Shown here: positions 8,574 to 18,275 of the stretch, in pieces
Layout: each line of letters starts with the position of its first letter
How positions within the stretch are numbered: position 1 is the stretch's first letter
NCBI GenBank assembly: GCA_031284185.1
Contig: JAITAJ010000400.1
Coordinates: forward strand, 1-28,147
Reading direction: 5' to 3'
Source: Accumulibacter sp.
Lineage (GTDB): Bacteria; Pseudomonadota; Gammaproteobacteria; Burkholderiales; Rhodocyclaceae
Length of the DNA stretch: 28,147 nucleotides
Position numbers and translations under genes: made by a program
The notes under the pieces: generated by a model
Databases searched by the model: none
The model's input: the letters and a program-made list of their open reading frames with translations, nothing else
What the model was told of the DNA's origin: nothing

Positions 8574-9989
8574 TTAGTTTTCCAGTATCCAGGTGTCCTT
8601 GGTGCCGCCGCCCTGCGACGAATTCACCACCAGCGATCCCTGGCGCAGGGCCACGCGCGTCAGGCCGCCGGGAACCATGTCGATGTGCCTGCCGGAGAGC
8701 ACGAACGGGCGCAGATCGACGTGGCGCGGCGCCACGCCCGATTCGACGAAGGTGGGACAGTTGGACAGCGCCAGCGTCGGCTGGGCGATGTATTTTTCCG
8801 GCGCGGCGACGATGCGCCGGCGGAAGGCGTCGATTTCTTCCTTCGTCGAGGCCGGGCCGACGAGCATACCGTAGCCGCCGGCGCCGTGGACTTCCTTGAC
8901 GACCAGTTCGGGCAGGTGATCCAGCGCGTAGGCGAGATCGTCGGGCCTTCGCAAGAGGTAGGTCGATACGTTGTCGAGAATCGGTTCTTCGCCGAGGTAG
9001 AAGCGGATCATCTCCGGCACGTAGGGGTAGATCGACTTGTCGTCGGCGACGCCGGTGCCGATGGCGTTGGCCAGGGTCACCCGTCCGGCGCGGTAGGCGG
9101 CGAGCAGGCCGGGAACGCCGAGCATCGAGTCCTTGCGGAAGACCTGCGGATCGAGGAAGTCGTCGTCGATGCGGCGATAGATCACGTCGACGCGCTGCGG
9201 GCCTTGCGTCGTGCGCATGTACACGGTGTCGTCCCTGACGAACAGGTCGCGTCCTTCGACGAGTTCGACGCCCATTTGCTGCGCCAGGAAAGTGTGCTCG
9301 AAATAGGCGCTGTTATAGGCGCCCGGCGTGAGCACGACCACGGTCGGATCCTCGACGCCGCGCGGCGCGACGGTACGCAGATTTTCCAGCAGCATGTCCG
9401 GGTAATGTTCCACCGGGGCGATCTCGTGGCGTGAAAAAAGTTCGGGGAAGAGCCGCATCATCATCTTGCGGTTTTCGATCATGTAGGACACGCCGGACGG
9501 AACGCGCAGATTGTCCTCCAGCACGTAGAATTCTCCCGCGCCGGCGCGGACCAGGTCGACGCCGGCAATGTGCGCGTAGATGTCCGCCGCGACGTCCACC
9601 CCCTTCATTTCGGGGCGGAACTGGGCGTTGTCGATGACCTGCTCGCGCGGGATGCGCCCGGCTTCGATGATCTCCTGATCGTGATAGATGTCGCGCAGAA
9701 AGGCGTTGAGCGCCTTGACCCGCTGGCGCAATCCCTCATGGAGCATCCGCCATTCGCCGGCGGGAATGATGCGCGGGATGATGTCGAAGGGAATCAGGCG
9801 TTCCTTGCCGGCTTCCTCGCCGTATACGGCGAAGGTGATCCCCTCGTGGTGGAACGCGATGTCGGCCTCGACCCGCTTGCGCGCGATGCGTTCCTCCGGC
9901 GTGGCGGCCAGCCAGTCGGCATAGGCCCGGTAGTGCGGCCTGGCCTCGCCGGACGCCTCATTCATTTCGTTGAAAAACGTCGGTTTCAT
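8574..9989 (-). CDS. Circularly permuted ATP-grasp protein (DUF404/DUF407), stand-alone
   Basis: A 471-residue ATP-grasp enzyme of the circularly permuted class, expected to form amide or peptide bonds with ATP; its substrates are unknown. Typical segments are PHYRAYADWL near the start, VLEDNLRVPSGVSYMIENR, VVVLTPGAYNSAYFEH, DVIYRRIDDDFLDP, ELVVKEVHGAGGYGML and DMVPGGLTRVAL. I chose the ATG at 9989; an in-frame GTG at 10001 would add four residues and neither has a good ribosome-binding site. It lies directly before the alpha-E gene (26 bases), and about 250 bases after the transglutaminase, a gap with no gene I can support. It is paralogous to the N-terminal 500 residues of the protein at 11180-13690. 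Confidence 0.93.
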   Translation of the reverse strand: MKPTFFNEMNEASGEARPHYRAYADWLAATPEERIARKRVEADIAFHHEGITFAVYGEEAGKERLIPFDIIPRIIPAGEWRMLHEGLRQRVKALNAFLRDIYHDQEIIEAGRIPREQVIDNAQFRPEMKGVDVAADIYAHIAGVDLVRAGAGEFYVLEDNLRVPSGVSYMIENRKMMMRLFPELFSRHEIAPVEHYPDMLLENLRTVAPRGVEDPTVVVLTPGAYNSAYFEHTFLAQQMGVELVEGRDLFVRDDTVYMRTTQGPQRVDVIYRRIDDDFLDPQVFRKDSMLGVPGLLAAYRAGRVTLANAIGTGVADDKSIYPYVPEMIRFYLGEEPILDNVSTYLLRRPDDLAYALDHLPELVVKEVHGAGGYGMLVGPASTKEEIDAFRRRIVAAPEKYIAQPTLALSNCPTFVESGVAPRHVDLRPFVLSGRHIDMVPGGLTRVALRQGSLVVNSSQGGGTKDTWILEN

Positions 9990-10242
9990 CGTAGCGTTCA
10001 CTCTGGTTCAACCCCCCGCCCGTCAGGACGTTTTGCGCCGCTTCGTTTATTGCTTCTCGATCGTTACCGCAGCCTGACTCCAGTGAGAGGGTAGCAGAAA
10101 GTGTGCCAGTGGGAGGCACCCGGAATCCGGCGATCCACCCCTCCGCCGACGCACCATTCCAGAGCCTGGCGCACCAACCGGGTGCGCTGGAAAGGCGGCG
10201 GGGAAAACGGGCCGGCGCCGATGAAGGAGGAGGGGCGGCGCG

Positions 10243-11172
10243 TCATGCCGCCGCCGGTTCTTCATCGGGCGTGACGGTGACGGCAACCTCCGGCGCGTGG
10301 GTATCGCCGCCGAGGATCACGCCGCGCAAGGGGGAAACGTCGCCGAAATCGCGGCCCCAGGCCAGCGTGATGTGCTGGGTGTCGGGCAAGAGATTGTTGG
10401 TGGGGTCGAAATCGATCCAGCCGGCCGCCTCGTCCTCGCCCGGACAGAACACCGATACCCAGGCGTGCGAGGCGTCCACGCCGATCATGCGCGGTTTGCC
10501 GGGCGGCGGACGGGTCAGGAGATAACCGCTGACGTAACGCGCCGACAGCCCGATCGAACGCAGACAGGACAGCATCAGATGCGCGAAATCCTGGCAGACG
10601 CCGCGCTTTTCTTCGAGCACCTGGAGCACCGGAGTGGCTACGCTCGTGGCCTTCGGATCGAAGCGAAATTCTCTGAATATCCGCGCCATCAGGGCCTGAG
10701 CGCCTTCGAGCAAGGAGCATCCGGGCGGAAAGCAAGGCTTTGCGTAGCGCGCGAATTCGCGCTTGAGGCAAACGTAGGGCGATTCAAAGAGATAGCGGCA
10801 GGCGTCCAGACGGACCGGACGAGCGCCGTAGTCGAGCATGTCGCGCACGCGCTCCCAGGCGGGCGATCCGGCAAGCGGGCGCTCCGCCGGAAGCGGGCGC
10901 GGACGAAGCTCGACACGGCTTTCCGCGCGTACCATCAGGGTATCGTGCGGCGATTCCAGGGCGAACTGGCGTACCGGATTACCAAAGCAGTCATTCCGTG
11001 ATTCATCCAGTCCGGGAATGGGGCCGGGATCGAGTTCGATGTGGTGTTCGAGGCAAGTCTGCCAGGGGCAGTCGCGCGGGGTCAGGTGCAGGAGTTGCCG
11101 CGAAATGGAAACTTGGCTCGCGTAGCGATAACGGGTCTCGTGGATGATGTGATAACGGGCATCGGGAAGCAT
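10243..11172 (-). CDS. Transglutaminase-like cysteine peptidase-fold protein, stand-alone
   Basis: A 309-residue protein with an N-terminal beta domain (YHIIHETRYRYASQVSISRQ) and a transglutaminase-like core. The catalytic triad is visible: Cys193 in KRGVCQDFAHLM, His236 in DASHAWVSVF and Asp256 in WIDFDPTNN. Such proteins may hydrolyse or transfer amide bonds; the substrate is unknown. The start at 11172 lies seven bases after the stop of the upstream gene, implying co-transcription. The frame extends to 11319, but that would overlap the upstream gene and add unrelated sequence. No signal peptide is seen, so it is probably cytoplasmic. It corresponds to the N-terminal third of the protein at 13889-17203. 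Confidence 0.93.
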   Translation of the reverse strand: MLPDARYHIIHETRYRYASQVSISRQLLHLTPRDCPWQTCLEHHIELDPGPIPGLDESRNDCFGNPVRQFALESPHDTLMVRAESRVELRPRPLPAERPLAGSPAWERVRDMLDYGARPVRLDACRYLFESPYVCLKREFARYAKPCFPPGCSLLEGAQALMARIFREFRFDPKATSVATPVLQVLEEKRGVCQDFAHLMLSCLRSIGLSARYVSGYLLTRPPPGKPRMIGVDASHAWVSVFCPGEDEAAGWIDFDPTNNLLPDTQHITLAWGRDFGDVSPLRGVILGGDTHAPEVAVTVTPDEEPAAA

Positions 11173-11179
11173 GATCGTT

Positions 11180-13690
11180 TCAGGCGGCCAATGTCTGCCG
11201 GCGGACGTCGCCGACGTGAGTGAAATAGCGCATGGCCAGCCGGTCGGACAGGCTGGCGCTCGTTTCGGCAAGCTCGTCGAGCAGAGCGGCGAGTTCGAGG
11301 CAGTCGCCGCCGGTGGCAAAATCGTGGTTCCGCTCGAATGTCCGCAGCCGTGTCAGGGCGGCGCGCAAGCCGTCGTCGGCGTCGCCGGGAATGCCTTCCA
11401 GTCCGCGCTCCAGGCGGGCGACATAGCGGATCAGGTTGTACACCTGAAAAATGACCGCGTGCGGATTGGCCTCGTCGAAGACGATCAGGTCGATGGTCGG
11501 CGGCAATTCCGGCTGCGCCATGTAGCGCGAGCGGTAAGTGATGATGCTGTCGGCCAGTTCGAGCAGCCATTCGAGGCAGCCGGGATGCCGCGCCGATTCG
11601 AGGCGCAGGAACTGGCCGATGGCCTTCGAGAGGAAGACGAGGCGTTCGACGCGGCGGCCAATGATCAGAAAACGCCAGCCGTCGTCGCGCGTCATGTCGT
11701 CCATGGCGAAGCCGGCCAGCGCCGAGGCGGCGAGCAGCATCTGGTCGATGAACGCGAGCGCCTCGCCGAGCGCCGGTCTGGCCTTGGCGTAGGTTTGCAA
11801 CTGCCGCTGCAAGCGGTTGAGCGCGTGCCAGTTGTCCAGCGAGAAGCGCTCGCGCACCTGGGCGCCGGCCCAGAGCAGACGCCGGATGCCGCCTTGCAGT
11901 CCGTCGCTCTGTTCCATCTCGCACATGGCGGCGAGTAGCTGGTTCTGAATTTCGCGCCGGGTTGGCTTTCTGGCGGTGAGTGTCGGCAACAGTTTGAGCG
12001 CCCGTCCGGTTTCGCAGGCGGACAGCAGGGCCAGCTCATCCTCGGCGTCCGCGTCGACCAGGCGCGTCAGGACGACGCGCAGCAGCCGGGCCATGTCCTC
12101 GCAGCGTTCGGCGTAGCGCCCGAACCAGAACAGGTTTTCGACGACCCGCGAGGAAAGATTGCTGCCGCCGTGGACGAAGTCGGCCTTGCCGATCGTCGGC
12201 TTGATCAGGCTGAAGGCGCTGACCGGCTCGCCGCTGAGCACCCAGGCATCCTTGCTCGAACCGCCGCGCTGCATGGAAATGAAGCGAACGTCGGTGGCCG
12301 AGCTGACGCGGGTGAGACCGCCGGGCATGACCCGATAGCCATGCGGCGTGGCGGCCACATAGACACGCAGCACGACGCCGCGCGGCAACAGCCGGCGCTC
12401 GTGCGGCGCGCTCCAGGACGGCGACTGCGAAAAGCGCACGAGTTCCTGGGCGACGTAGGCGTGAGGGTGGGCGCGCAGGCGTCCGATCATCTCCTCGCGC
12501 GCTGCGCCTTCGAGTTCGCTGCCGAAGACCGGTTCCAGGCGCTGCGAGGGAAAGGCGCCCTTGATGACCAGCCGGTCGAGGTGCCCGGCGACGAAATCGA
12601 GCGCCGCCTTCTCGCCGCACCACCAGGTGCCGACCGACGGCATGGAGAGCGTCTCGCCCAGCAGCTTCTCGCAGACGCCGGGCAGGAAGCCGGGCAGCGC
12701 GGCGGACTGGAGCAGGCCGCTGCCCAGGGCGTTGGCCACCAGCACGGTTCCGGCGCGCACGGCCTGCAACAGGCCGGGAATGCCGAGCGCGGAGTCGCCG
12801 CGCAACTCCAGCGGGTCGCAGAAATCATCGTCGAGGCGCCGCAGAATGGCGTGTACGCGCTTCAGGCCGGTCAGCGTTTTCAGATAGACCCGGTTGTCGC
12901 GCACCGTCAGATCCTGGCCTTCGACCAGCGGATAGCCGAGGTAGCGCGCGAGGTAGGCATGTTCGAAGTAGGTTTCGTTGTACGGTCCGGGCGTGAGCAG
13001 GACGATTTGCGGATTGGCCGCGTCATCGTCTTTTGGCGCCCAGTGCGCCAGGCTTTCCTGCAAGGCCGCGAAAAACGGGGCCAGGCGGAGCACGCCGAGT
13101 TCCCGGAATCTTTCCGGGAACAGGCGCGAGACGATGCTCCGGTTTTCCAGCGCATAACCGGCTCCCGAAGGCGATTGTGTGCGGTCGGCGATGACCCACC
13201 AGCGGCCGTCGGGCGAACGGGCGAGGTCCGCGGCGTAAAGATGCAGCCAGACGTCGTCTGGCGGGCGGATGCCCTGACACGGCCAGAGAAAGCCGTTGTG
13301 GCCGTAAACCAGCGCCGGCGGGATGCTGCCGTCGCAGAGCAGGCGCTGTTCGCCGTAGAGGTCGCCGAGCAGGGCGTTGAACAGGCGCGCGCGCTGAGTC
13401 ACGGCGCCGGAGATGTCCTTCCACTCGTCCCGCGACAGGATCATTGGCAGGGGATCGAGTTCCCACGGACGGTCGGCGCCCTTGGGGTCGGCGTAGACGT
13501 TGTAGGTGACGCCGTTTTCCAGGATGCGCCGCCGCACGTAATCGAGCTGATGGCGCATCTCTTTCGGAGCGGCATTGTCCAGATGATCGAAAAACACCCG
13601 CCACGACGGGCGCAGCCGGCCCGCGTCGTCGAGCATCTCGTCGAAACGATCGGTCTGGCGGGGATAGTTCGTGAGCAGGGTGCGCGGCAT
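11180..13690 (-). CDS. Circularly permuted ATP-grasp fused to alpha-E domain
   Basis: An 836-residue fusion of the two modules that occur separately at 7615-9989. Residues 1 to about 500 are the ATP-grasp part (WWVIADRTQSPSGAGYALEN, IVLLTPGPYNETYFEHAYLA, HAILRRLDDDFCDP, YRVMPGGLTRVSS). From about residue 513 the alpha-E part begins with SSRVVENLFWFGRYAERCED. Predicted activity is ATP-dependent amide-bond formation with an alpha-helical partner domain; substrate unknown. It is seven bases upstream of the transglutaminase gene. The 198-base gap to the DUF2126 gene holds no gene I can support. Initiation at 13690 is plausible but the ribosome-binding site is weak. Confidence 0.93.
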   Translation of the reverse strand: MPRTLLTNYPRQTDRFDEMLDDAGRLRPSWRVFFDHLDNAAPKEMRHQLDYVRRRILENGVTYNVYADPKGADRPWELDPLPMILSRDEWKDISGAVTQRARLFNALLGDLYGEQRLLCDGSIPPALVYGHNGFLWPCQGIRPPDDVWLHLYAADLARSPDGRWWVIADRTQSPSGAGYALENRSIVSRLFPERFRELGVLRLAPFFAALQESLAHWAPKDDDAANPQIVLLTPGPYNETYFEHAYLARYLGYPLVEGQDLTVRDNRVYLKTLTGLKRVHAILRRLDDDFCDPLELRGDSALGIPGLLQAVRAGTVLVANALGSGLLQSAALPGFLPGVCEKLLGETLSMPSVGTWWCGEKAALDFVAGHLDRLVIKGAFPSQRLEPVFGSELEGAAREEMIGRLRAHPHAYVAQELVRFSQSPSWSAPHERRLLPRGVVLRVYVAATPHGYRVMPGGLTRVSSATDVRFISMQRGGSSKDAWVLSGEPVSAFSLIKPTIGKADFVHGGSNLSSRVVENLFWFGRYAERCEDMARLLRVVLTRLVDADAEDELALLSACETGRALKLLPTLTARKPTRREIQNQLLAAMCEMEQSDGLQGGIRRLLWAGAQVRERFSLDNWHALNRLQRQLQTYAKARPALGEALAFIDQMLLAASALAGFAMDDMTRDDGWRFLIIGRRVERLVFLSKAIGQFLRLESARHPGCLEWLLELADSIITYRSRYMAQPELPPTIDLIVFDEANPHAVIFQVYNLIRYVARLERGLEGIPGDADDGLRAALTRLRTFERNHDFATGGDCLELAALLDELAETSASLSDRLAMRYFTHVGDVRRQTLAA

Positions 13691-13888
13691 GAGGGCGACC
13701 GATCAGGCAGTCATCCGAAAAACCGCGCTGACCACGGTGGACGCGGCGAAAGGCATGTTTTTTGATCCGATTCCGAAACCCCCGGTTGAAACCGTCCTCG
13801 ACGCGGGAACGCGGAGAAAGCCGCGCGATGCCAGCCGAAGTCCCGGTTTCCCGCCGTGACGCATCCGCCACGGCGAAGACGGCTCATT

Positions 13889-16800
13889 TCAGCAAAGCCG
13901 CAAGTCTAGCGTAAACGGGAAGTCGGCGTTGGGCGATTCTTCATGCGGCGCCATGAATCCCGGCGTATGGCCGAGCGCGGAAAAGCGTGCCAGGCGGCGG
14001 CCTTCGGCCTCGTAGGCATTGATCGGATACTGCTCGAAATTGCGCCCGCCCGGATGCGCGACGTGGTACCGGCAACCGCCCAGCGAGCGTTGCATCCAGG
14101 TATCGACGAGATCGAAGACGAGCGGCGCCTGCACGCCGATCGTCGGGTGCAGACAGGACGGCGGCTGCCAGGCGCGGTAACGCACGCCGGCGACGAACTC
14201 GCCGACCTTGCCGGTGTTGCGCAGCGGCAGCGGGCGGCCATTGCAGCTCAGCGCGTAGCGGTCGCCGGCCATGCCGGTGGCCTTGACCTGCAAGCGCTCG
14301 ACCGAGGAATCGACGTAACGCACGGCGCCGCCGATGCCCCCTTCCTCGCCCATGACGTGCCAGGGTTCCAGCGCGTGACGCAGCTCGATCTCGATGCCTT
14401 GCGCGGCGAAGCGGCCATACAGCGGGAAGCGGAACTCGAAATGCGGCGCGAACCAGGCGGGATCGAAGGGATAGCCGGCCTTGGCAAGCTCGCTGAGGAC
14501 GTCGGCGAAATCCTGCCGCACGAAGTGCGGCAACATGAAACGGTCATGCAATTCGGTACCCCAGCGCGTGAGGCGCGCAGGCGCGTAGGGCGCCGTCCAG
14601 AAGCGCGCGATCAGGGCGCGCAGCAGGAGCTGCTGAGTGAGCGACATGCGCGCGTGCGGCGGCATCTCGAAGGCGCGCATCTCCAGGAGTCCCAGGCGCC
14701 CGGAAACGCTGTCGGGAGAATAGAGCTTGTCGATGCAGAACTCGGCGCGGTGGGTGTTGCCGGTGGCGTCGACGAGCAGGTTGCGCAACGCGCGGTCGAC
14801 GAGCCACGGCGGAATTTCCTCGCCGGCGGCGGGGAGCTGCCTGAAGGCGATCTCCAGTTCATAAACCGAATCGTCGCGCGCCTCGTCGACGCGCGGCGCC
14901 TGGCTGGTCGGCCCGATGAACAGGCCGGAAAAGAGGTAGGAGAGCGACGGATGGTTGTGCCAGTAGGCGATCAGGCTGCGCAAGAGGTCCGGTCGGCGCA
15001 GGAACGGCGAATCGAGCGGGCTGTCCGCGCCGAGCACGAAGTGATTGCCGCCGCCGGTGCCGACGTGGCGCCCGTCGAGCATGAACTTCTCGGTACCGAG
15101 GCGCGAGAGACGCGCGGCTTCGTACAGGTGGGTAGTGCGCAGGACGAGCTCGTCCCAGTCGGCGCAAGGCTGGATGTTGACCTCGATGACGCCCGGATCG
15201 GGCGTGACGCTGAATTTGACCAGGCGCGGATCACGCGGAGGTTCGTAACCTTCCAGGATGAGCGGCGTCTTCATTTCCCTGGCGGCGGATTCGACGGCGG
15301 CGGTAAGTTCCGCATAGTCGTCGAGGCTTTGCGTCGGCGGCATGAAAATGTACAGCACGCCGCCACGCGCCTGCGCCGACATCGCCGTGCGCGTGATCCA
15401 CGCGGCGGATTCCCCGCTTTGCGGCCAACGCTCGAAGCACGCGCCGGACGGCGAACCCGGCCCGTCGGGCATCGCCAGCGCGCGCTCATCGAGCTTGCGC
15501 CTGATGTCCGAGTAGGCGCGCAAGGGCGGGACGCGCCGCGTCGGATCCGGAGGATTGACGTAGGGATAATCCGTCCTGGCGACCCACGGCTGCGAGTCGA
15601 GCGGCAAGCGGTAGCCGATCGGCGAGTCGCCGGGAATCAGATAGCAGCGATCGCCGCGCAGGAACCACGGACTGCTCTGCCAGCGGCCATCGATGGAGCC
15701 GCGCTCGACCGGCAGCACGTGACCAGCGACGGCGCCCAGCCCTTGCGTGAACACGCGCGCAAGCCGCTCGCGTTCGAGCGGATCGTCCAGGCGCGAGTCG
15801 ATGGGGTCGACGTTGATCGGCAGGCGCCGCTCGCGCCATGAGTAATAGAACGCATCTTCGTAGGCCGGAAAGATGTATTGAGCGTCGATGTCGAGACGCG
15901 CGGCCACGCGGCGCAGAAAACGCTCGGCGAGTTTTTCGTCGGCGCCGTAGTCGCGCGTCTCATCGGCAAAGAGCGCCGGGTCCGACCAGAGCGGCTCGCC
16001 GTCCTTGCGCCAGAAGCAGTTCAGCGACCAGCGCGGGAGCGGTTCGCCGGGATACCACTTGCCCTGACCGAAATGCGCGAGGCCCCGCGGCGCGTATTTT
16101 TCGCGCAGCCGGTGAAACAGCGCGGAGGCGCGGAGGCGCTTGGTCGGTCCGAGCGCCTCGGTGTTCCATTCGGCGCCGTCGGGATCGTCGATCGAGATGA
16201 AAGTGGGTTCGCCACCCATGGTCAGACGCGCGTCGCCGGCGGCCAGGTCCGCGTCGACGCGCCGGCCGAGCGCCTCGACGGCGGCCCATTGTTCCTCGGT
16301 ATAGGGCTTGGTGACGCGCGGCGCTTCCCACACGCGCTCGACCTTCATGACGTGCGAAAACTCGCATTCGCACGCTTCGGAAAAGCCGGTGACCGGCGCG
16401 GCCGAGGACGGCTCCGGCGAACAGGCAATCGGAATGTGGCCTTCGCCGGCGAGCAGGCCCGACGTCGGATCGAGGCCGACCCAGCCGGCGCCCGGCAGGT
16501 AGACCTCGCACCAGGCGTGCAGATCGGTGAAGTCGGCCGTTGCGCCGGACGGCCCGTCGAGCGATTTTGTGTCCGGCACGAGCTGGACCAGATAACCCGA
16601 AACGAAGCGCGCGGCGAGTCCCAGATGGCGCAATACCTGAACCAGCAACCAGGCCGAATCGCGGCACGAACCGGAAGCCTTGGCCAGCGTTTCGCCGGGC
16701 GATTGAACGCCGGGTTCGAGACGAATGACGTAGCCGACTGCGCGCCGCACGCGCTGATTGAGCGCGACCAGGAAATCGACCGTCGGCGTCATCGCGCGTG

Positions 16801-17203
16801 AAATGTCGTCGACGAAGGCCCTGAATGGCGGCGTGGCCGGTAATTTCTCCAGAAAGGGCGAGAGTTCGTGATGCAGACCCGGATCATAGCCAAAGGGAAA
16901 TTTTTCGGCGCAAGGTTCGAGGAAGAAATCGAAGGGATTGATCACCGGCATTTCGGCGACGAGGTCGACCTCGACCGTGAATTCGCGTGTTTTCTCCGGA
17001 AAAACCACGCGGGCGAGGTAGTTGGACTGGGGATCCTGCTGCCAGTTGATGAAATGCCTGGCGGGGGTGATCTTCAGCGAATAGGAGAGGATCGGCGTGC
17101 GCGAATGCGGCGCCGGCCGCAGGCGGACGATTTGCGGCGAGAGGGCGACGAGCCGGTCGTAGCGGTAGCGCGTGACGTGATTGAGGGCGACGTGGATCGA
17201 CAC
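13889..17203 (-). CDS. Large transglutaminase-like protein with DUF2126 C-terminal region
   Basis: An 1104-residue protein. Residues 1 to about 270 are a transglutaminase-like module: beta domain (ALNHVTRYRYDRLVALSPQ), then the core with Cys180 (KASGSCRDSAWLL), His229 (DLHAWCEVYLPG) and Asp245 (GWVGLDPTSGL). Residues about 300-1104 are DUF2126, with GGEPTFISIDDPDGAEWN, GLAHFGQGKWYPGEPLPRW, GVIEVNIQPCADWDEL and HVGTGGGNHFVLG. DUF2126 shows glutamine-synthetase-like/amidoligase features in published domain analyses, suggesting an amide-forming or -breaking role; no substrate is established. It is the most upstream clear member of the cluster. No signal peptide is seen. Confidence 0.93.
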   Translation of the reverse strand: MSIHVALNHVTRYRYDRLVALSPQIVRLRPAPHSRTPILSYSLKITPARHFINWQQDPQSNYLARVVFPEKTREFTVEVDLVAEMPVINPFDFFLEPCAEKFPFGYDPGLHHELSPFLEKLPATPPFRAFVDDISRAMTPTVDFLVALNQRVRRAVGYVIRLEPGVQSPGETLAKASGSCRDSAWLLVQVLRHLGLAARFVSGYLVQLVPDTKSLDGPSGATADFTDLHAWCEVYLPGAGWVGLDPTSGLLAGEGHIPIACSPEPSSAAPVTGFSEACECEFSHVMKVERVWEAPRVTKPYTEEQWAAVEALGRRVDADLAAGDARLTMGGEPTFISIDDPDGAEWNTEALGPTKRLRASALFHRLREKYAPRGLAHFGQGKWYPGEPLPRWSLNCFWRKDGEPLWSDPALFADETRDYGADEKLAERFLRRVAARLDIDAQYIFPAYEDAFYYSWRERRLPINVDPIDSRLDDPLERERLARVFTQGLGAVAGHVLPVERGSIDGRWQSSPWFLRGDRCYLIPGDSPIGYRLPLDSQPWVARTDYPYVNPPDPTRRVPPLRAYSDIRRKLDERALAMPDGPGSPSGACFERWPQSGESAAWITRTAMSAQARGGVLYIFMPPTQSLDDYAELTAAVESAAREMKTPLILEGYEPPRDPRLVKFSVTPDPGVIEVNIQPCADWDELVLRTTHLYEAARLSRLGTEKFMLDGRHVGTGGGNHFVLGADSPLDSPFLRRPDLLRSLIAYWHNHPSLSYLFSGLFIGPTSQAPRVDEARDDSVYELEIAFRQLPAAGEEIPPWLVDRALRNLLVDATGNTHRAEFCIDKLYSPDSVSGRLGLLEMRAFEMPPHARMSLTQQLLLRALIARFWTAPYAPARLTRWGTELHDRFMLPHFVRQDFADVLSELAKAGYPFDPAWFAPHFEFRFPLYGRFAAQGIEIELRHALEPWHVMGEEGGIGGAVRYVDSSVERLQVKATGMAGDRYALSCNGRPLPLRNTGKVGEFVAGVRYRAWQPPSCLHPTIGVQAPLVFDLVDTWMQRSLGGCRYHVAHPGGRNFEQYPINAYEAEGRRLARFSALGHTPGFMAPHEESPNADFPFTLDLRLC

Positions 17204-17270
17204 GAAGGAACTCCGGGAAAAATGATTTCGATGAGACTAGCAAAAGGCAAGCCATGTTCAGAAGAGAGAG

Positions 17271-17353
17271 GACAGAGGACAGAGGACAGAGGACAGATGA
17301 GTTTGCGGCGCTTCGCGCCGAAGTGGGGATGAAAAACCGGGCGCTCGGGTTTT
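17271..17353. repeat. Intergenic heptad plus palindrome element, copy 1
   Basis: Four consecutive GACAGAG-type units (17271-17298) are followed by a core with GGCGCTTCGCGCC and the imperfect palindrome AAAACCGGGCGCTCGGGTTTT (ending 17353). Its reverse complement matches the copy at 19897-19960 over about 60 bases, including GGCGCGAAGCGC and CAAACTCATCTGTC. It fills much of the gap between the DUF2126 gene and the hypothetical gene upstream, and may act as a terminator for the latter. Confidence 0.75.
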
Positions 17354-17411
17354 CCGTTTTGTGAGGGAGTGTCGTTCCCGTCGGCGGCGCCGCAAATCAA
17401 TGGCCCTTGCT

Positions 17412-17963
17412 TCACTCCGCATGGGTGAATTCTTCCTCTTCCGGCCTACGGCCACCCTCGCCCCCACCCCCCCTGTAAATGGCTTTGGTGCTGATCAAGA
17501 ATCGTCGTTTTGCGAATTCCGGCCCCCAACCCCACGCTTTCTCCAGGTAGTCGAGCAATACTCTGTGCTGCGTGATCGGCAACAGGGTGTGGTCGAGCCA
17601 ATCGACATAGTAGATGTAATGGGCGCGATCAAGCACGAAGTTGATCAACTGACGCTTCCAGAATTTCTGCCCATCCTCCGTCTGAACCTTGTCGCTCAGG
17701 ATGCACCCGAAATGCTGTAACAACAGCAGAAAGAGACTCTCTGGAAAACCGGACGGGAATTTCTGATTCTCGTTGATCCACAGCGCCGCCTGGGTCGCCG
17801 AATGGATCAGGGTGTATTGATCCGTCTGATGCTGAACGAATACACTCAAATCGTTGTCCCGCTCCGCCCAGATGTAGCCCTTGTTCTCCGCGAACCGTTG
17901 CTTCAGGATCGGCAGCCCCGCTACCCTCCCGATCACCCGGTAGGCGCATCTTCGTAAACCCAT
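17412..17963 (-). CDS. Hypothetical protein, not recognised
   Basis: A 183-residue protein from the ATG at 17963, which has GGGGA eight bases upstream; an alternative ATG at 18065 adds 34 residues. It is rich in aromatic residues, with natural-looking composition (GYIWAERDNDLSVFVQHQ, FWKRQLINFVLDRAHYIYYV, LLDYLEKAWGWGPEFAKRRF). No signal peptide or membrane span is evident. The last 20 residues (Gly-rich then Glu-rich) come from a G-run region at 17461-17474 and look unlike the rest, so an indel there may have altered the C-terminus. It lies upstream of the transglutaminase cluster but is separated from it by a repeat, so functional linkage is not shown. Confidence 0.55.
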   Translation of the reverse strand: MGLRRCAYRVIGRVAGLPILKQRFAENKGYIWAERDNDLSVFVQHQTDQYTLIHSATQAALWINENQKFPSGFPESLFLLLLQHFGCILSDKVQTEDGQKFWKRQLINFVLDRAHYIYYVDWLDHTLLPITQHRVLLDYLEKAWGWGPEFAKRRFLISTKAIYRGGGGEGGRRPEEEEFTHAE

Positions 17964-18275
17964 CAGTTTTTCCCCACGATCCCTCGGCCCGAAATTCGTG
18001 GCGATCGCCTCGGGCATTGCGCTCAACCTAGCGGGCCTTGCCGTTGGTCGAACCAGAATCGTCATGATGTTTTCCTACGGGAATGCCAAAGGGATGGTAC
18101 TGTGTCCGTATGGGCCGGGAATCGTTTTCCCGCCCTGCCAGAAGATCGATGACCGACACCTCGGCGACAAGGTGTACGGCCCGTTGTTCATGGCGGATCA
18201 CGACGGTCAGGCACCGAAATGGTGCGGGCGCGCCGACACGCGCACCAACAGGCCGAACGACCGCCGCGGGTACAT

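Noticed and set aside
10047..10286. Small minus-strand frames in the gap between the transglutaminase and ATP-grasp genes, considered as a precursor peptide
   Set aside because: They overlap the end of the transglutaminase gene, lack ribosome-binding sites and show no leader/core-like layout.
12170..13765. Plus-strand open frame of 531 codons opposite the ATP-grasp/alpha-E gene
   Set aside because: Antisense shadow; the minus strand carries all family motifs.
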